From positions 40,924,520 through 40,988,519 of the forward strand of contig CM070625.1 of the NCBI GenBank assembly GCA_036346255.1: a stretch of 64,000 bases of DNA. The letters are read 5' to 3'. The notes beneath the pieces are model-generated. The model did not search any database. It saw nothing but the letters and a program-made list of their open reading frames with translations, and was not told the DNA's origin. A program made the position numbers and the translations under genes. The DNA is from Ampelocalamus luodianensis (Eukaryota; Streptophyta; Magnoliopsida; Poales; Poaceae). Positions 23,024-34,703 of this stretch are shown piece after piece (position 1 is the first letter of the stretch; every line of letters begins with the position of its first letter).

Positions 23024-24391
23024 AATACTAGCATGTATCATAAGCATTCATCATCTTTATCCAGCATATCACACTATCAATCAAACACAACTAATATATA
23101 TCAAGTACTAGCTTTCACTGTCAAACCATCCATAATTACTCTACTAAACAGAGTACTTGCCTTAACTGCGTGAGAACGGAGGATGTGAAGAGGGTGCTGC
23201 CTCTGGGACCAGTCCCCCCCACCTAAATTCATTAAAAGCGTACTAAGCAAACAGTAATGGATGAAACAAACTATAAAAGCAAACATGAACTTGCAATAGT
23301 TCTTTTAACGCGAACCCAACTCCAATTCCTAAATGTTGTTCTGTCCCCTCTGTGGACAGTTACGTTCTAAAATTCATATCTTTTAGTATAGGAGTCCAAA
23401 TGAGGTGTTCTTGGACTTCCTTGAAAATTTATCAATTTCTCCAACTAAACCTAGTTGATAGGCTCTCCTGATTCGGCCATATAATACACCTACCAAGCTA
23501 ATTAACAGAATATCGATTTCACGTCAGGTTCTCTGGACAGTACACTAAAATTACCATAACTTTCAGTACGTTTGTACAAATTTTGCATTGTTGAGCTTCC
23601 CTGAAAGCTACGACAATTATCTACAACTTTCGTTATACTGAGCTCCTCTAATTTTCCCTTTAACTGATCGCTCAAGTCGGATTACTGAAACCTGTCAGAA
23701 TACCGACGGATTTGCAGAACAATCACACTAATAAATTCATAACTTCTGCTATAGAGGTCCGAATAACGCGATATTGTACTTCATCGAAAGCTAGCGACGT
23801 CCTCTACAATTCTCTAGGAGACGTCCAGAACTGAATCTGCACGTATCTACAACAAAATGTCAATCTAACATGAACTATCCTGAGTAGGCCTGATTACCGA
23901 CATTGCTACAACGATTAAAGGTGCATCTAATCGAGGGAAAACATGGGTTACCCTTGATGAACCGATTGCTGGGCACGTGGAGCACTCACCAGCGATCTCT
24001 CCCCACGAAGATGGTCTTCTCCTCTTTTTCTACCTCTTCTTCTTCCTCTCTTCCTTCCCCTCCTTCTTCTTCCTAATGGCCGGCAGCAGGGAGGACGACG
24101 CCGAGGAGAGGAGGAGAAGTAAGAAGTGGAGGTACTGTAGCGCGGCTACTGTAGCAGGGCGACTACTGTAGCACAAGTGGCTAGGGTTTAGTCCTCCCCC
24201 TTGCATTCTAATGGGCTGCTAGCCCACTTATGGGCCTTGGACCACTATGGCCGGCTCCTCTCCTCTTAAATATGAATTGATGGCCCATTCCTCTCCTAAA
24301 ATTCTGAATTTTCTACCTTATTTCTCTTAATTCTCTCTCAATTTAGTTATTCTCTCTCGAATATTCTTTTGAATACTTATGGGGTATTACA
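21903..24391 (-). mobile_element. Solo LTR, 2489 bp, Tekay/Del-like
   Basis: Starts TGTAACACCCC and ends GGGGTATTACA, with TG...CA ends, and is flanked by a perfect 5-bp duplication CTTGT (21898-21902 and 24392-24396). There is no internal region, so this is a solo LTR left by recombination between two LTRs. By likeness to the oriented element at 46560 (its LTR starts TGTAATATCCC on the minus strand), this one is on the minus strand. It contains the GAGTC...GCTC stem and (TA)n at about 22975-23020. It lies inside LTR copy A. The length suits Tekay/Del chromoviruses. Confidence 0.85.
22975..23020. repeat. (TA)n microsatellite
   Basis: About 22 TA units in the solo LTR, bordered on both sides by copies of a sequence containing ATCAAATACTAGCATG/ATCATAAGCATT (about 22890-22965 and 23020-23095). 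The array therefore sits in a local direct duplication. Confidence 0.9.
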
Positions 24392-24454
24392 CTTGTATAG
24401 CCAATTAATGTCAAGATTGGTAGTATGGATAATCATTCTGAGTGGGATATATTT

Positions 24455-24941
24455 TGGAGTTAGAAATTAAAAAGATTGGATTATAGAAATGTAGTATTGC
24501 TGGATATTAGATTATAGGATTATATAATTATTGGAGATTGGATTATAGAAATACATGATTGTTGGATGTTGGATTATAGGAATATATTTGGATATTGGAT
24601 TATAGAAATATATGATTGTTGGAGATTGGATTATAGGATTATATAATTGTTGAAGATTGGATTATAGGAATACATTATTGGATATCGGATTATAGAAATG
24701 TAGTATTGTTGGAAATTGGATTATAGAAATGTAGTATTATCGGATATTGGATTGTTGGAAATTGAATTATAGAAATGTAGTATTGTTGGATATTGCATTG
24801 TTGGAAATTGGATTATAGAAATGTAGTATTGTTGGATATTGGATTGTTGGAATTAGATTATAGAAATGTAGTATTATTGGATATTGGATTGTTAGAAATT
24901 GGATTATAGAAATACAGTATTGTTGGATATTGGATTGTTGG
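24455..24941. repeat. Minisatellite, GGATTATAGAAATGTAGTAT type
   Basis: Many tandem copies of variants of GGATTATAGAAATGTAGTAT joined by TTGTTGGATATTGGATTGTTGGAAATT, giving units of roughly 25-47 bases. The array resumes at 25466-25500 after a solo LTR inserted in it. It lies just right of the resumed copy A LTR; copy C at 61742 has no such array at the matching place, so it expanded after the copies diverged. Confidence 0.85.
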
Positions 24942-25465
24942 TGTCGTAGTAGAAAAAGGCTAGACAGTAAGAGAAGGGGGAACCCCGGCGCCCACAGGGG
25001 AGTCCGGGGTATCCTTAGACAAGGGACTGGCTGCCAGGAAATGAGTTGAGTATGTTTCTCAAAATTGGTCCCTTTTACACGGGGTGGGGGATGGCTATTT
25101 ATAACCATTCCTCTCGGTATGTGAGATTACAGGTTTACCCCCTACACGGCCCTATCCAAGTAGAGGCTGCAGGGTCTTTTCCTACCCCTAAGTGTAGCTT
25201 TGGTCCTTGGTGGACCGTCTTGGTCTCGGTTCACCAGGCTGGCGCACCCGATCCAGCGGGACTGTTGCACCACGAGGATGCGGGGTATTCCCTCCGCCCG
25301 AAGACCTTCGGTCGTCCGGGTGGCTGTGACCTTCGGGGCCCTTCGGCCCCTTCGGCCCTCTTCGAGGCCCTTCGGGACCCTTCAGCCCCCTTCAAGACAT
25401 TTGGCGGGGTCGGCACGCTTGGGTGCTCGCCTGGTCACAGGGGCCGGTGGGCCATCCCTACGACA
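24942..25465. mobile_element. Solo LTR, 524 bp, TGTCGTAG...CTACGACA
   Basis: It has TG...CA ends inside an 8-bp inverted TGTCGTAG/CTACGACA and a perfect 5-bp duplication GTTGG (24937-24941 and 25466-25470). No internal region. A CCCTTCGG-rich repeat occupies about 25310-25400. It is inserted into the minisatellite, so it is younger than the array. The retrotransposon family is not identified, and orientation is uncertain. Confidence 0.82.
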
Positions 25466-25500
25466 GTTGGATATTGGATTAAAGAAATGTAGTATTGTTG

Positions 25501-27079
25501 TGTAATACCCCGTGTTTCGTATAAAGAGAAGTTAATCGGGAAAAAGGTTTTTTTATGTAATTTTCAGTTTTTGGGGAGAATTAGGGAGTTGGGCCTCCGG
25601 CCCAGGCTGTCAAGGCCTTGCGGCTGGCCATGTTTCCCCCATGGGCCTAAGGCCCATGCGTGCCCCTTTTACCCTAGGCTGGCTGCCCCTCCCCGTTTTT
25701 CCCTCCTAGCCGCCTCCTCCCCCTTGGTGCTGCCCCCATCTCCTCCCCTTGCTGCCGCCCCTTTCCCCCCTGGGTGTTGCCCTGCCATGGTTCTCCCCCG
25801 CCTCGCCATCGGAGCTCCGCCTCACCAGGAAGCCACCGAACAGACACAAAGAACAGGTGCGGATGTTCCTTGCGCATGGTGACATCGGCTTGATAATAGG
25901 AGATGGCAAAGTTGGAGCTGAGAATAGATAGTATGGATACAGGAGGATTAGTATCGAAGGATCAATACAGAACTAAAGAGATGAACAGGAACAGATAACT
26001 GAACCATAGAGAATGTGCGGCCTGCTCATGGTGCAGTGCAAGGAATAGAGAATCGATTAATCGAGAGATGCACACTGAATTGTTGGCTTGAATTCTTAGC
26101 ACGAGATGGGAAGCACAGCACCAACCGAACAGAGGATAGGCGCTGGAGCCGCAAGCACGAACATAGAGATGAAACACTACAGAACAAGGGAGCAACACAT
26201 GAATGCAACGCACGATATCTGAGCATGAACGAAGGCACATGCATGAACAGGCACGCGAGTGGTCGGGCGGCCGGAGGCGACGAGCAGCGCGAAGGGCAAA
26301 ACGGAAAGGAAACGACGAGCCGAACGCGATGGCGTGGTCGGATTTTGGAAAAACTCACCGAGTAAGCGAGAAACGCGATGAACACGGTTTGGCTTTAATG
26401 GCTGACGGTGCTCCGGCGATCTTCGTGCAAAGTGGATGGAACCATGACGTAGAGGGCGACAACGCGAAGCCAACGCCGCAGACGGTTCGTCCGGCGGACG
26501 TCGGACGAAGGCGCAATTCGCCGGAGAAGAACTTCGGTTGGAGCTCGGTTTTCTGGAGATTGCGACGAAAATAGATCGGTTTGGAGGAAACCAATTCAGG
26601 GGATTGGAAGAGGAGATCAAGACGGACGCGTGAGCGCAAACGGCTCACTTTTATATGCACCGTGGAGGAAGATATGGAAATTTGAAGTTTTGAGTTAGAA
26701 ACGGATACGCTCTGGACTCTGCGTGCGTTCGGCCAGAGGTCGGCGATGAACAGTACCGCGCGGGTTACTGTAGTACATGGGCAGGAGAGAGAAAAACTGA
26801 TTTTCGGAATTAAAATAAAAGGCCGAAAATCAAGGAGATCAAATAAATAGCAAATAAATCCAGAAAAATCTCAGAAAATACCCAAAAATTTCTTGAAACA
26901 CAAGGAAGCCAAATAACACAAGTTTTTATTTAATTAATGTCTATATTAGTCAAATTAAATATTTTTAAATTTAGAAAATTCCCAATTAAGCTTTATTAAT
27001 TCAAATAAAATTGGTGAAATTTTCCAGGGACCTAAACTACTCAAAAGATTTTTGAAAAACCAAATTTTGGGACGTTACA
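25501..27079 (+). repeat. LTR, 1579 bp, joining minisatellite to copia internal DNA
   Basis: Starts TGTAATACCCCGTG and ends GGGACGTTACA, typical LTR ends of a chromovirus in plus orientation. The 5-bp flanks do not match (TGTTG at left, TCTAT at right). The left neighbour is the minisatellite, the right neighbour is the interior of a copia gag gene. The open frames inside (for example 26015-26620 on both strands) are composition artefacts. Lack of a duplication suggests recombination between LTRs of two insertions with loss of the DNA between. Confidence 0.75.
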
Positions 27080-30000
27080 TCTATGATGTGTACATGGACT
27101 TCAAGTCCGCCATAGAATTGTAGGATGCACTAGAGCACAAATATGCGGAAGCTGAGGCTAGTCGCTGGTGTACATGTGCGAGCAATTCTTCGACTACAGC
27201 ATAGATGGTGCTAAGTCGATAGTTGCACAGGCTCATTAGCTTCAGCTATTGGTCAGTTGCGCATTTGGGTTGCGTTTTGCCTCCTAAGTTCGTGGCTGCG
27301 GGTATTGTTGCCAAGCTTCCTACTTCATGGCGGGATTTTACCACTACCTTAAAGCACTAGAGGGAATAGATATGTATTGTGGATCTCATTGCTACCATTG
27401 ATATGGAAGAAAAGGCAAGATTAAAAGATGCACCAAGCACTTCCAGTCAGAACAATCAGATCAATGCAAATGTAATAGAGAAAAGATATGGTAAGAAAAA
27501 CAAAGGCTTTAAATCAAACAAGACAACTAGCTTTAAAAAGAAAACTAAGAAGAAAGATATGAGGAACATCATCTGCTTTGTGTGTGGAAAAACGATCATA
27601 TGGCAAATGACTGTTGTTTCTGTAAGAGCAAGGATGTTGAACAACTAAAGAAAAAGGCTGTCAACGTGATCATAGGCGAGGCCTCAATAGGAGGGTATGG
27701 TAATTTACCTGTTATTTTTTTTTGCATGTCAATCCATAGATTGGTGGGTTGATATTGGAGCTAATGTTCACGTATGTTCTAATATTTCCTTGTTTACTTC
27801 TTATCAGGCAGCCGGGACTTCCTCTGTCCTAATGGGGAATGGGTCGTATGCTTTTGTTCTTAATGTTGGCACGGTGGATCTAAGACTTACTTTAGGGAAG
27901 ATTGTCTACTTGAAAAACGTGCAACATGCGCCAATAATAAACAAGAACCTCATTAGTGATTCTCTCCTATGTAGGGATGGTTATAAACTAATATTCGAGT
28001 CAAATAAAGTTGTAATATCTAAGTTCGGTAACTTCGTTGGTAAAGGCTATGAGAGCGGAGGCTTGTTCCGCAGAAGTATTTTAGAGTATTGTTATAATCT
28101 GAATGTTGCAACTGGTTTGAATAAATATGAGGCCAATATATGGTATTCTCATTTCTGTCATATTGGTTTTGATAGCATTGCTCTAATGTCTAGATTAGAT
28201 TTAATTTCAAAATATGAAATTGTCAAAGGATCAAAGTGCCAAACTTGTGTTCAAGCAAAACAATCTCGAAAACCCTTTAGGGGGTTACAGGAGGAAAAGA
28301 ACTTGGCACCATTAGATCTTGTCCATTCCAACTTCTGTGAGATTAATGGATTGTTGACAAAAGGAGGCAAAAGATATTTTCTAACTTTTATTGATGATGC
28401 ACCTCGATATTGTTATGTGTATCTACTAGAAACAAAAGATGAAACTTTAAATTACTTTAAAATTTATAAGGCTGAGGTTGAGAACCAACTAGAAAAGAAA
28501 ATTAAAAGACTAAAGTCTGATCGTGGAGGCGAGTATATCTCTCATGAATTCTCCTAATTCTATTATGAATGTGGAATAGTCCATAAAGTTACACCACCAT
28601 ACCCGCCTCAATCAAACGGGGTAACCGAGAGGAAAAACCGTACACTAACAGACTTGGTGAATGCCTTGTTAGAGATTACCGGTATGTCTAAGATGTGGTG
28701 AGGGGAAGCTATATTGATAACAATTTTCATCCTAAACAGAGTAATCACTAAAAAGTGTGAGATTACTCCGTATGAGGGATGGAAGAGGAGAAAACCCAAT
28801 GTTAATTTTCTGCGAACTAAGGGGTATTTGGTAAAAGTCAATATACCATTGCAAAAAAAGAGAAAGTGTGGACTTAAAATAGTTGATTGTGTCTTACTGG
28901 GATATGCTCATAACAACACAACCTATATATTTTTAGTAGTAAAATCAGAAACTCCTGATATTATTGCTAACACCATAATTGAGTCTAGAGATGCTTCATT
29001 TTTTAAGGATATTTATCCTATGAGAACTAAAGGTAGTACTTCTCGATCTGAGGATAATCAAACTATGAATAATAGTAATTTTGAACCTTTCACTATCTCT
29101 GAACCAATGAGTGATATACCACTAGTCTGTGATATTCCTGAGGAAGATAACAATTTAGTCGAAGAGGCTCCTCGCAGGAGCAAGCAACAAAGGGTTAATA
29201 AAACCTTTGGCGAAGACTTTATTGTATACCTCGTGGATGATGTGCCAAAAACTCGTTCAAAAGCTTATGCATTACCTGATGCTGAGTATTGGAAAGAGGC
29301 AGTCCATAGCGAGATGGATTCCAGCATGGCTAATGGGACTTGGGAGATCACTAATCGTCCTAGCGGGTGCAAACCTATTGGATGCAGGTGGATCTTTAAA
29401 AAGAAAATGAGGCCTGATGGTACTATTGATAAGTACAAGGCAAGACTTGTTGCCAAGGGTTATACCCAGAAAGAAGGTGGGGATTATTTTGATACTTACT
29501 CTCCCGTTACCAGATTAACCACCATTTGAGTGCTCATTGCATTAGCTACTTCCCACAGTCTACACATCCATCAAATTGATGTAAGGACAACTTTTCTTAA
29601 TGGAGAGTTGGAAGAAGAAATCTATATAGAGCAACCGAATGATTTTGTGATTTCTAGGCAGGAAAATAAGTTGCGCAAATTAATCAAATCCTTGTATGGC
29701 CTAAAGGAAGCACCTAAATAATGGCACAAGAAGTTTGATAAAACATAACGTCTATTGGTTTTGCTGTGAATGAGGTAGATATGTGTGTATATTATAGTTA
29801 TGGTGGGGGTCACGGAGTGATTTTGTGTTTGTATGTCTCTGACATACTTATATTTGGGACAAACACTGTTGTTATTGATGAGATCAAATCTTTCTTATCT
29901 AGATGCTTTGACATGAAAGATTTAGGAGAGATAGATGTTATTTTCAATATTAAATTGATCAAAAATAAGGGTGGGATTACATTGAACTAATCCCATTATG

Positions 30001-30799
30001 CTGTGAAAATATTGAGTTAGTTCGGCCTTGAGAAATGCAAGATTTCCCCAACTCCTTATGATGCTAGTCTCAAGCTTCGAAAGAATTAGAGATTAGGCAA
30101 AAATCAATTGAGATATTCACAAATTATTGGGTCACTTATATATCTATCTAGTGCTACAAGACCTGACATATCATTTGCTCTGAGCAAATTAAGTCGGTTT
30201 ACTTCTAACTCAGGAGATGATCACTTAGAGGCACTTGAGAGAGTGTTGCGCTACTTGAGAGGCACAACCTCATATGGAAATTACTATACTAGGTATCCAT
30301 CTGTATTAGAAGGATATAGTGATTCAAATTGGATCTCTGATGCAGATGAGATCAAAGCTACAAGTGGTTATGTCTTTACCCTAGCAGGTGCTACAGTTCA
30401 TGGAGATTGTGTAAACAGACCATATTGATGAGGTCAACTATGGAAGCAGAACTTGTAGCCTTAGACATAGCCACTGTTGAGGCTGAATGGCTTAGAGAGC
30501 TACTGTTGGACTTGCCACTAGTTGAGAAACCAATACCGGCAATCCTAATGTACTATGATAACCAAACAGTGTTGATTAAGGTTACAAATACTAAGAATAA
30601 CATGAAGTCCTCCAGACATGTGAAGCATAGGCTTAAATCTATCAAAAAACTGAGGAACTCCAGAGTGATTACTATGAATTATATTCGCACTGAGAAAAAT
30701 CTGGCAGACCCTTTCACAAAGGGGTTAGCACGGAAGGCGATTTCCGTTGCATTCATGGACATGGGAATGAGGCCCACTGGAGTTACAACTCAACATTAA
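27080..30799 (+). pseudogene. Ty1/copia gag-pol polyprotein, 5'-truncated and broken
   Basis: The gag starts mid-domain at YDVYMDFKSAIEL (27082) and passes through a CFVCGK zinc-knuckle remnant (about 27575). Protease follows with DIGANVHVC in place of the usual D-S/T-GA (27760). Then GAG-pre-integrase WYSHFCHIGF, an integrase with FIDDA and SDRGGEYIS (28390-28545), RT from CRWIFKKKMRPDGTIDKYKARL (29386) to LYVSDILIFG (29830), and RNase H from SLIYLSSATRPDISFALSKL to NYIRTEKNLADPFTKGLA (30720). In RT the YVDD box reads YVSD, removing a catalytic Asp. Stops occur at 28555, 28700, 29527, 29719 and elsewhere. The order protease-integrase-RT-RNase H is diagnostic of copia. Confidence 0.92.
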
Positions 30800-31349
30800 C
30801 CCATACCTTCTTGATCGGAGATCCCGTGACTTTGGTAATGGAAAAGGCAAGTTGAAGTTGTAACAAGATAGTACAATTAAGAATATATGTACTTGTGTCC
30901 TAATAGACAAAGTGCTCTCAACTGTTTGAAAGGGTGGCTTTTAGCCTTAATGTATTCTAGAGTCCAATAAAGGAAAAATGTATTAGCCTACAGGATACCT
31001 AAAATAAATACACCTACTTCAGCTTAACTGTGAGGTCGCAGTTCACGAGAATAGGGTATTCTCTAGAAAGCTCATGAGCAGATAAGGGAGTATAACCAAA
31101 TAATGCTTCGTTTAGGCGTGGTTCTTTGATAGCCTAGTATCTGTTGAGATTTCAAGTGAAATCTAATCACGGTAAGCTATGAATTCAAAGTATAGTCCAT
31201 TAATCAGTTGTGAGAAGATGAATCTTGTTATTCTAGGTGCAAGTTCAACCCATACAAGACTTACACTAAAAAACTGGTATATTAACAAAACTTCAGTACA
31301 ATAGTCCTTATCATCGTTTATACTGCTTGCCTTAAAATTGGTGGCGGAT
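30800..31349 (+). other. Copia 3' untranslated region and polypurine tract
   Basis: Non-coding sequence between the pol stop and the 3' LTR. The polypurine tract is at about 31337-31349 (TTGGTGGCGGAT), with one C breaking the purine run, directly before the LTR. Confidence 0.65.
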
Positions 31350-31517
31350 TATTGGAATTGGGCCAATAAGTGTATGGGTTTATTCATTTCTTAAATTTCA
31401 AAACATGCATGTTTTAGTCCCATGGCCATTGGAGAGCAGTTTATAACGTGGAGTCCTTGTCACCCCTTGAAACATGCGACACATGACATGCGGTGACATG
31501 AGAACTATAGCTAAAGT

Positions 31518-31550
31518 CACACACACGTATGCACACACACACACACACAC
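31518..31550. repeat. (AC)n microsatellite
   Basis: CACACAC run broken by GTATG, inside the copia LTR. Confidence 0.85.
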
Positions 31551-31668
31551 GTATTTTTGCGTGGCGATCACGTGACTTATGACTTGCGACACACGACTCT
31601 GAATGTGTCGTGAACCTAGTCCATCTTTCTTTTGCTAACCGTGCATCTCTCTCTCTCCCCCTCTCCTC

Positions 31669-31935
31669 ATAGACTAGTGTGATCGAAATAAAGTGGTCGA
31701 AACACAGTGGTTGAAAAATAGTGGACGAAGCCATAGACCAGTGTGGTCGAAATAATATGGTCGAAGCCATAGACTAGTGTGGTCGAAATAAAGTGGTCGA
31801 AACACTATGGTCGAAATACAGTGGTCCAAAAATAGTGGTCGGATCTATAGACCAGTGTGGTAGAAATACACTGGTCGATGCTGTGACTAGTGGTCGAAGC
31901 TGTAGACCAGTGGTCGAAACTGTTGACCAGTGTGT
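31669..31935. repeat. Minisatellite, AGTGTGGTCGAAAT type
   Basis: About a dozen irregular copies of AGTGTGGTCGAAATA and related AGTGGTCGAAGC units, with TAGACCAGTG bridges. It lies upstream of the presumed TATA region of the copia LTR. Arrays of this kind in LTR U3 regions can hold enhancer-like sites, but nothing here proves that. Confidence 0.8.
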
Positions 31936-32517
31936 AATTAGGAACTGATAAACACTGTTTAATTACCATTAATTGGTTTTGAATTAGCAGTTACCAGTAG
32001 TTTAATATGTGCTTTATTATGCAATTACTATAGAGTAATTATCTCGACCTTAAAAAGGACTGGAGACGTCCACACTTGATACGAATTGATTCACTTCTAT
32101 GTTCTTCTACTTCCTCTATATTCTATTGTGCTGGAGAGTTGTGTTGTCGAACTAAGTCATCCCTTCTCGGCATTCACCGGGAAGGAGAATGAGTGGGTAT
32201 CTCTGAACTATTGTCGTAGAGTTCACCTGCACAGAGCGACAATAAGGTTTTCGGGCAGCGTATCTGCGTGACCACTCACTTCACTACTTTATCTACATTC
32301 TATACTGCGTCGAGTCTGCGCTGCTTCCTATTCTTCATCAAACTCAACTGTAAGTTGGTTGTGCGATAAATCTATTCTATTATAATTCTATTATTGTGTA
32401 TGTTTAGAAGTGTAGTAAGTTACCTGTTGTTAGTATTGCATTATGCATATCTAGTTTATATGATTTTTGCCTCATAATGAGATCTAGAATTAAAATATTA
32501 TCCATATTTCTAACATC

Positions 32518-32560
32518 TTCTCCTTCCTTCCTTCCTTCCTTCCTTCCTTCATTCCTTTCT
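32518..32560. repeat. (TTCC)n microsatellite
   Basis: About eight TTCC units immediately after the copia 3' LTR. Confidence 0.9.
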
Positions 32561-32710
32561 TCTCCTTGCCTTCTCTTTGGTCAGCACAGAAAATCGACCA
32601 GAGCAGCTTTTTCCCTTAACCTCTCTCTCCAGCTCTTTTTCTCTCTGTTGCACACTATATGCAATCGGCAGAGGCATGAGCACATGCATGCGACAGCTTG
32701 TGTTTGCACC

Positions 32711-34395
32711 TCTGAAGCATGGACACTCTGGAAAACTATCATATCCATGTCAAATGCCGTGTCCGACACAGACACTTGTTGGAGATGTGTCGGTGGTGTA
32801 TCGACAACTTTAGAATTTAATTTTAATTATAAAAATTCCCAACACGTATCGGACACGGCGTGACCACGTGTCCGACACGGCTCAGGACACAGCCCACACC
32901 CCAGCACCGAATGCTCTAACCCTCATCCCAAATCCCACACCCCAGCCGAAGCATACTGCCTCCCTCCCTCGCGCTCGTCCACCTCAACGCGCCGCCGACT
33001 CACAGCGGGATTGAGCTCCCTCCTCCCTCGCACTGCCGGATAGAGCTCCCTCCTTGTGCCCTCTGAGCCCTAGCCACCGAACCCCAGCAGCCATCGGCAT
33101 CTCCTCGCGCTAGGGTTTTCTTCTGCCCTCTCAATCCCAAATCCTCCTAAAGCTTTCTTCCTCCAGCATGCCCGTCGCCCTCTTCGCAAGGTCCCCACCC
33201 TCGGCCTCACCGTGCCGCCGGATCGAACTCCTCCTCCCTCGCGCCGCCGGATCCCTCGAGCGTTGTCCTTCCTCGCTGCGTCGCCGAAACCAGCTCCTCC
33301 TCCCTCGCACTGCCGAATCCCTCGAGCGCCCTCCTCCCTCGTTGTGCCGCCGGAACCAGCTCCTCCTTCACGCCGCCGGATCCAGCTCCTCCTCCCTCAC
33401 ACCGCTGGATCCCTCGAGCGTCGTCGACTCTAGCTCGGCACCTCCTCCCTCGCACCGCTAGCTCCAGTGCCTCCTCCCTCTCCCAATAACGTGTAAGTGA
33501 TGCTTCCTCCCTCAGTCTCCCTCTTATCTTCTTGTCTTCTTGATGCTGGTGGCCTGATGGAGTGATGGCCTGGCAGCTGCCGCCTCTTTCTCCTTGCGTA
33601 CGGCAGCTGCAGCCTCCCTGCTACTCTCCTTGACTCCTCTCTGTTTTGGCACTGTGGATTTATATTGTTTTCCAAACTTAAATGTCTCCATTAAATTTTC
33701 AAATTGAAGTACTGAATTGTTTCTCTTGCAATTGTGGAATTGACTGATGGGCGATGCTGCGATGGGCTAATTGGCTTTGGCTGTTAGAACTTAGTCCAGA
33801 CTCCAAAACACTGCAAACTGCAATTGAGAAATAAGAAGTGTAAATGTGTAATACATACAGTCATGGATGCACTAGAGCTATAAATGAATGCAATTATGCA
33901 CTGATGCTTGTTCTCATGTTAATATGTTATTGATTGCTTGTTTTTCATCATTTTCATCAATTGTTGTTGCTCTATTGCTTTGATTGTTCAAGAATCAAGT
34001 ATTCAAGTATATATGTTATCTTTATAGTCTTGCAAGTTGCAAGTTGCAACTCTTGCTAATCATGTTACTTCTTTTCCCAGGTAAGGATAATGGAATTCTG
34101 ATTTCTGGAAATAGTATTCATATGAATAATTGAACATATCATGATTCATGAATTGACTGCAAGAAGAATAAAGAGGCGAAGGTCGTCTTTAAAAGGTACA
34201 TATTCTGAGTTTACTTTACACTTTATAATATTTTAGTTTGATAAGCATGAAGAAACATAAAAAAATAATACATATGTGTAATTTATTCTTATTATTTAAA
34301 TATATATAGCCATATCGTCGTATCGGTACTTTTAGAAAAATGACGAATTCCCGGTGTCGTATCGTGTCCACATATCCATGTCTGTGCATCATAGG
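32711..34395. mobile_element. Possible DNA transposon with captured gene-leader sequence
   Basis: Similar ends in inverse orientation: TGAAGCATGGACAC near 32713 and, inverted, TGATGCACAGACATGG near 34393, each followed by GACACGR/GTCCGACAC-type subterminal sequence and TATCCATGTC. Candidate 9-bp flanks (TTTGCACCT and TTTACACGC) match at only 6 of 9. The interior has a GC-rich leader-like block (32950-33480) followed by AT-rich intron-like sequence. No transposase. The limits are a guess. Confidence 0.3.
33165..33480. repeat. GC-rich minisatellite, CTCCTCCCTCGC-CCGCCGGATC type
   Basis: Five or six imperfect copies of a unit of about 45 bases: CTCCTCCCTCGCRCYGCCG followed by GATCCCTCGAGCG. It gives open frames on both strands (33168-33461 plus and 33455-33207 minus), which are therefore not evidence of a gene. 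It resembles an expanded 5' leader. Confidence 0.75.
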
Positions 34396-34703
34396 TTTAC
34401 ACGCAGTTGCATGCATACAGGCCACGTATGCAGGATAGCAGCAGGTGTAGCATGCAGTGCTAGCGGCAGCAGCATGCAGCAGAAAAAGGCAAACATGTAG
34501 GCGGCGGCAATGCATGCAGCCATGCAGGACATGGGGGCTGCGCAAGAAAGAGAGCTAGCGGCGGCTAGGAGCAGCAGACAGGAGCAGGCCGCAAGGAGGC
34601 TAGTGTTGGTAGCTCCTTCCTTCCCATTTATAGGACATGTTTCTCTGTGGGTTTTTCATAATTAATGGGCTATTAAATTCTTTATCTTGGACTTTTAAAT
34701 TCC
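34396..34703. other. Unassigned sequence rich in GCATGCA and GCAGCAG
   Basis: Recurring GCATGCA/CATGCAG and CAGCAG words, no recognisable gene. Frame 34545-34216 on the minus strand is low complexity. Confidence 0.4.

Larger units (their letters stand above)
31350..32515 (+). repeat. 3' LTR of the copia element (about 1166 bp)
   Basis: Begins TATTGGAATTGGGCC, where the first TG has decayed to TA, and ends CATATTTCTAACA. It contains an (AC)n run at 31518-31550 and a minisatellite at 31669-31935. TTAAAAAGG at about 32050 may be the TATA region. No 5' LTR of this family is in the window. Confidence 0.75.

Noticed and set aside
24455..24941. Regular repeats that could be mistaken for a CRISPR-like array
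   Set aside because: Tandem minisatellite with diverged units and no unique spacers, in a plant nuclear context.
25046..26660. Clusters of frames up to 148 codons on both strands
   Set aside because: They lie in two LTRs (24942-25465 and 25501-27079), some crossing the boundary between them, which a real gene would not do.
33168..33461. 97-codon Ser/Pro/Arg-rich frame, possible secreted or cell-wall protein
   Set aside because: It is a translation of a 45-base GC-rich minisatellite and is mirrored by frames on the other strand.
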